This document shows, piece after piece, positions 22,600-32,900 of a DNA stretch of 64,000 bases. The notes under the pieces are model-generated. The model saw nothing but the letters and a program-made list of their open reading frames with translations, ran no database searches and was not told where the DNA came from. Position 1 is the first letter of the stretch; each line of letters starts with the position of its first letter. The translations under genes were made by a program, and so were the position numbers. Location: assembly GCA_047495785.1 (NCBI GenBank), contig JBLDXI010000013.1, positions 3,534,001 through 3,598,000 of the forward strand, written 5' to 3'. The stretch is from Lepidodermella squamata (taxonomy: Eukaryota > Gastrotricha).

Positions 22600-22808
22600 A
22601 TTCGTGCTTGGAAAATCGTTTTATTATCAATTAAAGCGTCTAAAGAATGAATTACTTTAATAATAAATATTGTTTTATGTCAAGTAGAATTAATCTTGAG
22701 ACCGGTAAAATCCCGGTAAACCACGTTTTCTACCGGTAGGTTGCCGGTGGGTGACATGAGCTGCGGCTGGGTCGCCGGTCCGGTTGGGTCGAGTTTTTCG
22801 CCCTAAGG

Positions 22809-23430
22809 CAGCGGTTCTCATGAGGGGGTTTGCGACCCTAAATTGGGTAGTGTGAGTGGTAGTTGGAAAAGTGAAGCAATTTACCTCTTAGAAATTTTTC
22901 CAGGTTTACAGGATGTAATTTTTCAAATTTTTCACGCTCTTAAACATTTTAACAGGCTCATTCTGAATTTTAACGTCAATTTTCTCTCTTTCCAAGCCAG
23001 TGAGCGACTTTCAGGGGAATCCCAAAGCTCGGTCAGACGGTTGAAGAAATTGAAACTTTAGCCCACTGTTCAATTTTAACAAGTTATAGAGGGTGTTTTA
23101 GTAGGGAATCTTCAAAATGTCCTCGCTTCGCTCGTTTTCTTTGGTGGATATGGCTAGTCACTTTGGGGAAAACAGCAAAAAAAGTCTCATCCCTGACATA
23201 TCCAGGATCTAAGATCGCTTACTGTTCCGTATCCAAAAATTTGAGTTTAAATTAGAGATGTTTATTACTAGTTCCTGTTAAAGATGCCTAACGAGTAATT
23301 TATTCGAATAAAAAAGAAGAAAATAAAAAAAATGCAACCCCCAAAATTGAACATTTCAAACGCCAGGGTCGCCAAATTTTCTTGAAAACCCCTTTCAGGG
23401 TAGGGAAGTGCCCAATCGTGAGAACCGCTG
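22809..23430. mobile_element. hAT-like MITE (CAGCGGTTCTCA ends)
   Basis: The left end CAGCGGTTCTCATGAG and right end TCGTGAGAACCGCTG are inverted. CAGNGGTTCTCA termini are typical of hAT elements in many animals. The flanks CCCTAAGG and ACCTAAGA share six central bases, consistent with a decayed 8 bp target duplication. It is 622 bp and non-coding, lying just upstream of the GTPase gene. Confidence 0.8.
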
Positions 23431-24175
23431 ACCTAAGAGAAGGTTTAAATTGGAAGAGACCTATTGCCAATTGAAAAGTTAAAGATTGAAAAACCCTAGC
23501 CCAAACTTTGTTGGATTAAGAGTGTCTTAGTATTTTTCAATCTTTATATTTTCAACTTTTCTTTAACTAGGTTTGGGAAGGCCCGCCTAACTCGCCTAAA
23601 ACTAATAATTTTTAGGATTGTCAAAATTGGGAAAAAAATTGAAGAAACGCAGCTAGCGATCGCACTAGGGCCATCATTTTAGCAAACTTTTGGAATTTAG
23701 CCGTCGCTAGCGAAAAGTGAATCTACCTGACTTCTGGCCGTCGCAGTCGTTCGAACTTATATAGCGGGCGAAACGGCGATATAAACCGAATGATAAAAGA
23801 TATCAGGTCTTATGAAACGTTCATGAAACGTTACATTTATTATCTTTATTTATACTTGAATTTTAAATGCAATATGTGTTTACTCCATCGGCACTTCAGG
23901 TAACACAAAGCGACATGGGCGAACGAGAGCCGACAGTTTAAACAAGATAAAAGAAATGATAGCAAATAGCTCTAATCAACATGCGCAAGATCTAAATTAT
24001 CTTATTACGAACGTTGCGTCTTATCTATTACGAAATTTGCCGTATAATTTGCGTTGGCAAGATCAAACGAAACGTATCGCGACAGTGCGCCGGAAATAGA
24101 AACAACAGAGAAACGATGTAAGCGCAACGAGGGGGGAATACCATAGAACGACGAAAGAGCAATTATGAACTATGC
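23431..24175. other. no gene supported
   Basis: No domain-bearing frame is visible. A short palindromic pair around 23470-23570 (AATTGAAAAGTTAAAGATTGAAAAA versus its near complement, shown only in part) indicates another small foldback sequence. Confidence 0.35.
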
Positions 24176-25392
24176 AGGGTGGCCAAAAAAGCCGCGTTGG
24201 GCGAATTCGATGCACATCTATTTAACAAGGAGTTTAAGGAAATTGAAGAATTTAGAGCATTAAAATTTAATTTTAAGGGTCACATTTTATTCAACATCGA
24301 ATTCACTTTTATCAACATCAAATTACTTTTTCTATCATCAAACTCTTTTTTCAACAGCAAATTTCGATATGTTAATCTTTGCGATCCACACTCATTAAAG
24401 CCCTTGATGACGACCAGTCCGGAAAAATAGCAGAAAATTTGGTCGAAGAATCTAGTTTATTGTTGTCGAACCCGTTCATAAAATTATGGAAAATTGAGTT
24501 GGCTGTAATTTTGCAAAGTTACGGACAAATATTCGATTTTTGGCCAACAAAAATTGAATTTTGCAATATTTGTCCGAATAATTTTGCGATTCTCATTTTT
24601 GCGAAGACAACGATTCAAATGAGTGAAATCAGTCAGGGCCATTCAAGGTTAAGCCGCCGGAAAGTTTCGCGCCGTTGAGCTCCACTGAATAGCCGCATGC
24701 GCCCCCTGTCTTACGGCTGGGTGCTGGGTATTGCCAATGTCGATAGAGATTTTCAACTCGCACCCTGGGCATGTGTCATACCAACGAAGAGTACCGCATC
24801 GGTACCATTTGTTCGCCTAAAAATGTCAGGCATTTAAGGCGACGTTTCCCCCCGCAGCACGTGTCTTCTGCACGCGGAGAAAAAATCGCGCGCCAAAAAT
24901 CAATTGCTAATATCGTTAGCGTCGTTGAATAGCTCGGATTTAGGCTTGTTTACATACTTTTCAAGGTCACGGGTGACAAGTAAAAAGTCATTTGTTGTTG
25001 ACTCTTCATTCACGTTAAAAAACCGCTTTTTACTTGTCACCTGTCAACTTGAGAAGGATGTAAAAAATCCTAAATGCGAGTTATTCAACGACGCTAACGA
25101 TATGATCACCTTTGTTCGCTGGTCTGGCACGAGTCTGGACCCAAGGTCATACATAACACTTAAAATCCACAACTTCATCATGAAAGTATATTTTTCCCTA
25201 TCAAATTATAATTTCTGAAGTTTGCTGTCGAAGAAAGAGTTTGATGATAGAAAAAGTAATTTGATGTTGAAAAAAATTAAATTTGATGTTGAAAAAAATA
25301 TTTTCCATTAAATTGATTTAAACTACTTCAAATTGATTTACTTATTTTAATCATTAAATTGATGCGCATTCTGCGGCTTTTTTGGCCACCCT
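24176..25392. mobile_element. large inverted-repeat element (AGGGTGGCCAAAAAAGCCGC ends)
   Basis: AGGGTGGCCAAAAAAGCCGC at the left is perfectly inverted at the right end. A second inverted block carries ATCAAATT(A)CTTTTTCTATCATCAAACTC-type sequence (24310-24350 versus 25228-25300). The interior contains another MITE at about 24909-25103. There is no target duplication that I can defend and no transposase domain; short frames inside are not credible genes. Confidence 0.75.
24909..25103. mobile_element. MITE nested in the larger element (ATATCGTTAGCGTCG ends)
   Basis: ATATCGTTAGCGTCGTTGAA at the left is inverted at the right (TTCAACGACGCTAACGATAT). A single arm of the same family, about 70 bp, occurs at 46687-46756. 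The element is about 195 bp and non-coding; its centre carries a further inverted GACAAGTAAAAAG pair. Confidence 0.75.
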
Positions 25393-26847
25393 TTAGCGAA
25401 TAGAATGTTAAGGGTAAAAACTCGTGCATGAGTTCTGAGCCGAAAATTTTTCTTGAAAAATGAGATCAGCATTAAGCCGACGTTAATTTTCTCTTTAAAA
25501 AAATTAAATGCAAAAATGAGACGTGGCAAGCGATTTCGGGGCTATCTCAATCTTAAGCGGATGAGTGGTGTTTAAATTGAGTTTTTTGAGGGTTACCATG
25601 CTCGAAAGTGAAAATGCAATGCCTGGCACTGGCCGAAACTCAACGTAATCATACGAGCGAAGCGAGAAAATATTTCCGCCTATAAGAAACGCCCAAAAAC
25701 CAGAAAAATGCGACTGACTTCTGACCTTGACGCCAAAAAACGGCTTTAGAACACAGAATTTATGAACTATGAAATAGCCCAGGTCTGATGTCAAATTCCT
25801 GATTTCTCAGCTTTTAAGACTGTGCGACTTTCAATACCCCTCAATTCGGCCCGACCAGACAAGAAAATGAAAATTCAGCCTGCTGTTTCGACAATTTTGA
25901 GATTTTTTAGAGCGCGTTTTTTAGTAGAAAAATACAGCAAAAATGTGTCCATCCCTGGCAGCTCAGGATCCAAGATCACGCCCTGTTTCAAAGCACGATA
26001 TCAGCATTTGCAATTGTCCATTGGGATAAGTATCCGATTAGTTGAGGAGCTCTCGCTCCACAGCTCCCTTAATTAAACAGCGCCGCCGCACCTGAAGGAC
26101 ACCACGCGCTACTCAGACACGCATACCTCTTGCGCCCTTTAAAGCGCCAGGTGACAGATGCCGATGGCGGTTGAAGAAAGTTGCGAGAGTCGAGTGATCT
26201 CAAGGTTAATGAGTGGCTAACAAGGTGCTGAGCATCAGAGAACGATCAGGTTCAAAAATGAACTTTTTCACCAAAAATCACAAGAAGTTTTTTCGTCGCC
26301 AATTTCTCACATTTTATCCCAATTTAGTGAGGATTTTAGGAAAGTTTACAGCAGACTAGAGCTATCGATTGGTGAAAACCGCTCCAAAAATTCCTCATTT
26401 TTCAAATGTTTATCTCCCCTTTTCAGAGGTGAATGGTGCTTCATCTCGCAAAAATAAATTTACCACAGCCGATGAAGTCGACCGGCCTCGATTTTATCAT
26501 CGCCTTGAAGCATAGATACACCTAGGTATTTATATTAGTATTTATCTATGCCTTTTAGGTCAACTTTATCGGCCGATTTTTTTTCCGAAATTGAACGTTT
26601 TGACCTCAGAACCTCAGAAACACGTGTTGACCTAATTTTATGAATCACAGCAATAAAAGGGGCTGGCCAAACGTATGTCGCGGCTAATGATGAGCACTTA
26701 GAAACTAGCGCCTAAATTCTTTTCTAGTCAGCTTTAGTCGATAAAAATTTTAATCCATTCTCTCTCCTCTCTCTCAATCGCCTGCATTTTTTGACGATTT
26801 ATTAGGAGTATCTCTTACCGTCCGAAATATCGGTATATCCCGCAGAC
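25393..26847. other. no gene supported; upstream region of the 26.8 kb gene
   Basis: Several short frames occur but none has domain or splice support. The last 100 bp before 26848 include a CT-rich run (TCTCTCCTCTCTCTC at about 26760), a plausible 5'UTR/promoter feature of the following gene. Confidence 0.35.
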
Positions 26848-27841
26848 ATGGCTACCGTCGTTAAAAAGCGGCCGTTAACACCTGATGAAAATTCGACCGC
26901 TTGTGCTCCACCTGGTTGCAATGAAGTTGATCATAAGCCTAGCGCTTTTTCGAGCAACGAATTTTCGCATTCTGCCAAAATCATCAAGCCTGCTTGCATC
27001 GCCGAGGTGGAGACGAAGCTTTGTGATAGCAAAACACCAATCGCTGACCATGTCGATTGTTGTTTATCAGCTAAATCTGAACCGACCGAGTTCGCCGATG
27101 ATGTCAAGTTTGAAATTGACGAAAAATACGCCGCTGTCCTGGCTCGTTGCCGGCGTCTAACTTACCTGGATTTTCTTATGCCCGGCAAGGCTCCGATTCC
27201 TGACTCAGCTTTAATGGACGAAAAAGCGCGTGCATTTCTCGAAGGCGCTGATAGTTCGCCTGAAAGTCGAAAAGCAGCCTATCGGACTGTTCTTGATTTT
27301 ATCGGGTAAAAATGATTTTTTTTTAATTTTGGAGAATTATTGGAAATTGTTTCATTTTTGTTTACATAGACTGGCGCTTCACGATGCAATGGCGAATGGA
27401 GCCACGTCCAAATTGCTGAAAATTTGCTACGATAACTACAAGCGAACGCTGTACGATGAATTCAAGCACTGCAGCGGATGGCAAAACGAGTTGATCTGCA
27501 ACATTGGCGCTTGGAAAGGCAAGAAGCCATGGGTAATGGAAATTTCCAGCTTTTAATTTAATTTTTATTAAGGTAGGCGTTGTGCCGAAAATTGAATTTT
27601 TGATTGAAGTTTTTTGAATTTTTGCCAAAATAATTAAATTTCGCATTCATTTATTTCTTGATTTTTCATTTTTTAGTCTGATTTTGTCGGCAACCTTGCC
27701 GCTACTGTTCGCCGCCGTCGCCACGTGTACGAATCACATCGAGAGGTCCCAACTCCGGCTATTGCTCAGCCGAATGCCGAAGCCGAACTGCCACCTGGCG
27801 AAGCTCCGTTGATCGGCACCAAAGCTGAACCTGACTCTTGA
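26848..27841 (+). CDS. unrecognised protein, three exons
   Basis: The exons 26848-27308, 27370-27532 and 27677-27841 join in phase (2 then 0) and give about 260 residues. The start MATVVKKRPLTPDENS has a basic patch and a TP site. The first half is low in complexity with scattered cysteines. The second half is more structured, with LARCRRLTYLDFLMPGKA, a helix-rich region containing YDNYKRTLYDEFKHC and SGWQNELICNIGAWKGKKPW, and then RRRRHVYESHRE near the end. There is no signal peptide or membrane segment, so it is likely intracellular or nuclear. I do not recognise the family. Splice sites are standard (GTAAAA, GTAATG donors; ATAG, TTAG acceptors). Confidence 0.75.
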
Positions 27842-28541
27842 TTTTTGTCCTTCATTTTACATCTTATTCTTACAATTGTTGAATCTTCATGATTTTTCCG
27901 CAGCTTGTAATATCCCGTGCGTTATGAGATCTTTTTGCAAATTTACCTCGTGGTATTAAAGGTGAGAATTTTCGAATAAATAAAAGACAATTTTGCATTA
28001 ATTGCCGTTCCATGATTCAGAATTTTTGATCTTATCAGCATATGAATTTTATCACTGCTGCAGTCTGGTAGTAAAATAGTAGATAAATTACACTACGCAT
28101 GCTATATTATAGCAAATTCTAGTATTATCTTGAAATATTCAACTGTGTGGTTTAGCGTAGTACCTAATAATTGACCTTTTTGATAACTTGTTTTACTAGC
28201 TCTGCTCTATTAGATCGTTTTAATGAGTACGAAAACATAGTCTTCAATTCAGGTAGAATTGCGCGAATATATTTTCATGTCACATAGCATTTAATTAAAT
28301 ACCGGTTTTGAGGCATGCGCAGCTGAGTCATCTTATTCCATTCAGTCATCAGTGTTGCGTGCATTTCTTTCAAAGTGAGGAAATAATGTTTAGTGCGAGC
28401 CGTTTTTTGCCTCATACACACACAGACACACATAACAAAAGCGTGTCATCACTTTGAGCCATTGAATTATTAATAAAAAAGTTTGTAAAATTTTAAAGGA
28501 TACGCTTGAACTATTACTGCTTACAATTTTAACAAAACAAC
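27842..28541. other. intergenic
   Basis: There is no coding support. A short CACACACACAGACACACA run occurs near 28415. Confidence 0.4.
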
Positions 28542-29755
28542 ATGGAGAATTGCGGCTATGAGGTTTGACCTTTATTAATTGCTATTACCTGGAAATTATT
28601 TTTCAATTATAGCGAACAAGATTTGTCGAAGACGTGGACGATGAGTTTATCTGCATTATTTGCTTCGGCGTATTTCGAAAACCCGTCATGCTCTATTGCC
28701 AACACACATTTTGCGCGGTTTGTAAAATTTCAATAAAATTTCAATTAAAATTCAGAAAAATGTAACTATTTTTTTCAGGGTTGCTTGTCTCAATGGCTGT
28801 CAACTCAAAACGTTAATGCTCGATGTCCAGTTTGTCAGGCAGCCGTCGATCGGACGAATGAACCGCGTGCCGCTCGAATGGTAATTTTCTCGCCAAAAAT
28901 TCGCGAATTTTTTTAAATAATTTTTTCAGGCCAATAATTTGAGTGCGAAATTTCAAATGTATTGTAAAAACCGAGACTCCGACTGTCCTGAAATCGTCGC
29001 GCTCGCTGAACTCGAAAAACACGAAGCCAAGTGCCGTTACACGCCAGTTCGGTGCCGAAACGCGACCTGCGGCCGCCAAGTTGGCCGATGTGTCATTGCC
29101 GAGCACAAAAAAGCATGCAGCCGCGTTTATTCGGCCGTTCAATCGTTTTACAATGATCGAATGAGCCCTCACGTTGTCCTAATGTCGAATCACAAGAAAA
29201 CTCGCCAAGAACTCGAGCAAATTCACAAAGAAATCTGCGCAGATTTGAAAGATATTTTCGCTGGGTAAATTTTGAGCATTTTCATGAATTTATTGGGAAA
29301 ATCTTACGCCGGTACCAAATTTCATTTAATTCAATACCTAACCATTTTATTCGTTTTTCAACTGGTTAGGGTTAGGGTTAGGGTTAGGGTTGGGGTTAGG
29401 GTTAGGTTAGGGTTAGGTTAGGGTTTGGTTAGGGTTGAAGACTGGGTCTTCAAATTGGGGATTTGGAACTGTTTGGAATAATTTGGTACGAAATTCAATG
29501 ATGTTTGGTACTGAATTCAATAATTTGGTAATGATTTCACTATATCCCAATTTATTTGAGATTTTCTTAAATTTTAGTGAGATGCAATATTTGAGTTCTC
29601 TCGACGCCTTTCTCGAGTCTCGTCTGCGGCGTTATCAGCTGAAAAATGACATTCCCCTCGCCGGCCTCGTCGGCATCGGAGTCGGTGCCGTAGCCGCGTG
29701 TTCAGCCGTTTTTGCGCCTGTTTTCGAACAAGCTCGTCGCTTTCTCTTCTCGTGA
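28542..29755 (+). CDS. RING and TRAF-type zinc finger E3 ligase, NRDP1/RNF41-like, with C-terminal membrane segment
   Basis: Five exons starting at ATG 28542 (MENCGYE), with in-phase junctions, give about 200 residues plus a tail. The RING is C3HC4-like: FICIICFGVFRKPVMLYC, CQHTFCAGCLSQW and ARCPVCQ. It is followed by a Cys/His region (YCKNRDSDCPEIV, LEKHEAKCRYTPVRC, CGRQVGRC) matching the TRAF-like zinc fingers of NRDP1/RNF41 and related ligases. Next are a helical linker (NHKKTRQELEQIHKEI) and a last exon with a hydrophobic, alanine/glycine/valine-rich helix (LVGIGVGAVAACSAVF) just before the stop, so the protein is probably tail-anchored. RNF41 relatives ubiquitinate receptors and immune or mitochondrial proteins; the target here is unknown. 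The fourth intron carries the TTAGGG-bearing repeat. Confidence 0.85.
29295..29550. repeat. dispersed repeat with internal TTAGGG array, copy 2 (in an intron)
   Basis: This starts GGGAAAATCTTACGCCGGTA and ends CACTATATCCCAA exactly like the copy at 9278-9498. The centre (29367-29430) has about ten TTAGGG or TTAGG units, cleaner than in the other copy. It sits in the fourth intron of the RING gene, flanked by normal splice sites, so the insertion does not break the coding frame. Confidence 0.82.
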
Positions 29756-29762
29756 TATCATC

Positions 29763-29783
29763 ATGCTCTCTCTCTCTCTCTCT
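29763..29783. repeat. CT dinucleotide microsatellite
   Basis: This is a short CTCTCTCTCTCTCTCTC run directly after the RING gene stop codon, within its 3'UTR. Confidence 0.8.
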
Positions 29784-29982
29784 CGTCTTCCAAACAATTA
29801 TACGTTCACGTGATTTTTTGCCCTCGAAATCGAGCAATTTTTCTCAATAAACGTCATTGCGTCATTTTATTGCGTTTAAATCGAAGAAAATTCTTGAGGA
29901 AATATCGCATGATTTCAACATAAATATTAATAATTATTTATATAAGTTTTTCCTAATTGACGAAGATTTTGATGATTTTCTC

Positions 29983-32900
29983 TCAATCGAAGAAGCCTTG
30001 AGCGCGGAGGTAAGCGCGATTGCCAGTGCGATGAGCTTCGATCTCATCTCGGGACATTTCGAATGGGGTGATCAGAACATCATCGATGTGGCCGTCGAAG
30101 TAGCCGAAGTACTGGTCGTTGCCGATGACGTATGGGCAGTGGGCAATCGACAGGTAGCCGCCGACGAAATCGGTATCACCGAGAGCCTGAAAATCGAATC
30201 ATAGAATCAACACAATCATATATTATGACCTTCAAGGTAAATTAGCAAAGAAATAAAATTATCATTTATTATCTATAAAATTGAATCCGGAGAGAATTGG
30301 AATTGATGGCAATTTCTTGAAAAATGATTTTTCAGAAAATCACTTATTCATTCGAAATCATTAAATTCAATCAAAGTTCCGCTCTTCGTGCAGTTTCGAT
30401 TGGGAAAGGTCATGCTGAAAGGTCACACGATTTTGAAAGCAAACCTTTGGAAAAAGTTCCAAAGTTCGAAAAATTCCAAGTTAGAGCCGGAAACTTTGGA
30501 CGTAACCAGAAATTCAATATAAATCAGTTATCCCTAATTCCTAATAGTAATTCCTAATATTTTGATATTTTCGGAATAATTTGGGGAAGATCAAAAATTT
30601 CGGCAATTTTTCGAAGTTCCCTTGAACCTTTTGGCAATTTCAAAGAATTTTGCATGATGTTGGAAAATTATCGGGTAATTTTGCGAGTTCTAAATTTCAA
30701 TGTTCCCTATCCAAGATTACCCCGCTTTAATACTGAGAATTTTAGAGATTAAAATTTCAAGCGTTGTACAATGGCATTTATTTTTTCAAAAATTACCCCG
30801 TTGATGTATTGGCGAATGGTATTTCCGTTGTAGGTGACGCAAACGTGGTTCCAACCGCTCGATGGGGTCAGGGTGATGCCGCTGTTAACAGTCCTGCGAC
30901 CAACCGGGTGCCAGAAGTTGAGCAGACCCGAAACCGAATTATTCGGATTAGTAGCAATGATAATCGTGAATTCCGTCGTCGCCGCGTTCTTGTTGTTCGA
31001 CAGAATGCCGCCGTTGGAGTTGCAATTGAACGGCGAGTTGGTGTCGCAGCGGAAAAACGCGCACCACGAGCCGTGGTTGAGCATGTCGTAGGTCTTCAGG
31101 CCAGGGATTTCAATGCGGCCGTTGTCGACGAGCAGCGAACCGCCGGAGCCAGTCGCGCTGATCGTATCGACCTCGGCGCCGCCGTAGATGAACGTAGCCC
31201 ACTTGTAGATGGAGTAGTCTTTCGCGTCGGCGTCGAACGGAATCCAGAGGATAGCGCGGCGCCAGATGGGGATCGAAGGCACGGTGACACCTGTGTCGAG
31301 ATCGCATCGGCAGGTTTGAATGTTGAAGGCAACCGTCTCGGGGCAGTACATTTTTTCGGTGGGGAAACCTGAGAAAGCAAAAAACGATCGAAATTTTTAA
31401 AATTTTAAAATTTTTGAATTTAACATTATTAAATTTTAAATTTGATTTTTCAAATTTTTATTTAATCCAATTTTTCGGTACAATTTTTCTAGCTATTGGG
31501 TTATATAAAATTCACCGGGAACTCAAATTCTTTAAATTCGAAAAATTTCCAAAAAAAGATTCAAAATTCAAATTTCTAGAATTTAAGGACTTTTCTAAGG
31601 ATTTTCAATTTTTTAAATTGAGCGTAATAGATTCTAACCGTCTTCAGAGAGCTGAACGTAAGCGTTTGGTTCGCCAGGAACCAGAGAGATAAGTGAACCA
31701 AATGAATCGCGGCAAACAGTGCTGTTGACCTGGGTCGCCGGGCTGACGGTGGTTGCGACACCAGGCGCGTCCTGAGCGCACGCATCAGTGCAAGTCGTAG
31801 ACTCTTGACAGCCGCAGACACTCGCGTTGAATGACGTTCCAAGCGGGCAGCACATGCCGTAGGAGGCGGTGTTGGCGCAAGCGAAGAATTGGCGGCATCC
31901 AACACCGGCGTAGCAGCCAGCAGCGGCTGTTTCGTCGTCGCGGCAACGGTCAACGCAAGGAGTCGCACCTTCGGGCATGCATTGCAAAATCTAAGATTAA
32001 TCAGAAAAATTGAAATTAAAAAAATTAAAATCCTCCCTAATTTTTCGAATTTTCACATTTTTATATTTATTTACCGGCGTTTTGAAAACTATACAGAAAA
32101 AAGCGGATAAACTGACCTCATCATGCCAGAAAAGGCCGTCGGCGCATTTGCGGCGAATGCCAATAGCGTAGGTTTCGTTGAAGTAGAAGCACTGGTAGTA
32201 GTAGTGGCAGTTTTCTGGGTCGGCGTACAGATCTTTGTGGTTGCGGCGGTTGCGGCACTGGAAGCAGAAATCGTCCGGAACTTCGGGCGTTGTAACGTCG
32301 GGCAGACGAGTCGTAGTAGCCTACAAAGTACGATTTCAAGAAATGTTCGTGAAATTTCATAATTTCACAAATTTTATATAAATTGTAGGACAGAACTTGA
32401 AAAATTCGAAAATCAAGAGACTGAATTCTAAATAAATTGAATAGAAAAGTTTGAAAAAATAATTTATTACTATGCCAGAATGCGAAAGGGTCCCACTGTA
32501 TGCCTCCGGGTAGAGTTGTAAAGCACCGGGTCAACATTGTTGTTAAGTCAAATGCGAAATAGAATATTTCGAAGTGCGCCCGAACTCAAGGACATCAAGT
32601 CCGGTCTTTATAACAGGTGCGCGAAAAAGTATCCAAAGAATCCTACGACACTCGACAAACTATTCGAAATGCCGTCGACGGCGAAGTCGACGCTACGGCA
32701 AGCACTTGAAAACCTTGGCGGCAAAGGCTCAAATCGAAGCATTTCTTATATCTCACACGACAAAAATGAAATTTTTTGTATCACATCGAGAAATACGAAG
32801 ATGGTAAGTCGTTAATCGTTTTCGCGGATTTCAGCGCCTCGCTCATGCCCAGCGCTGGTTCTTGATAGAACCTTTGCCATTTCACCGCAAATATTTTACC

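Noticed and set aside
29367-29430. Interstitial telomere or chromosome-fusion scar
   Set aside because: The TTAGGG array is part of a longer repeat also present at 9278-9498, so a mobile unit is a better explanation.
30764-31372. 202-residue plus-strand open frame
   Set aside because: It is antisense to the LamG exon (31368-30797), whose minus-strand frame has clear domain motifs and in-phase splicing.
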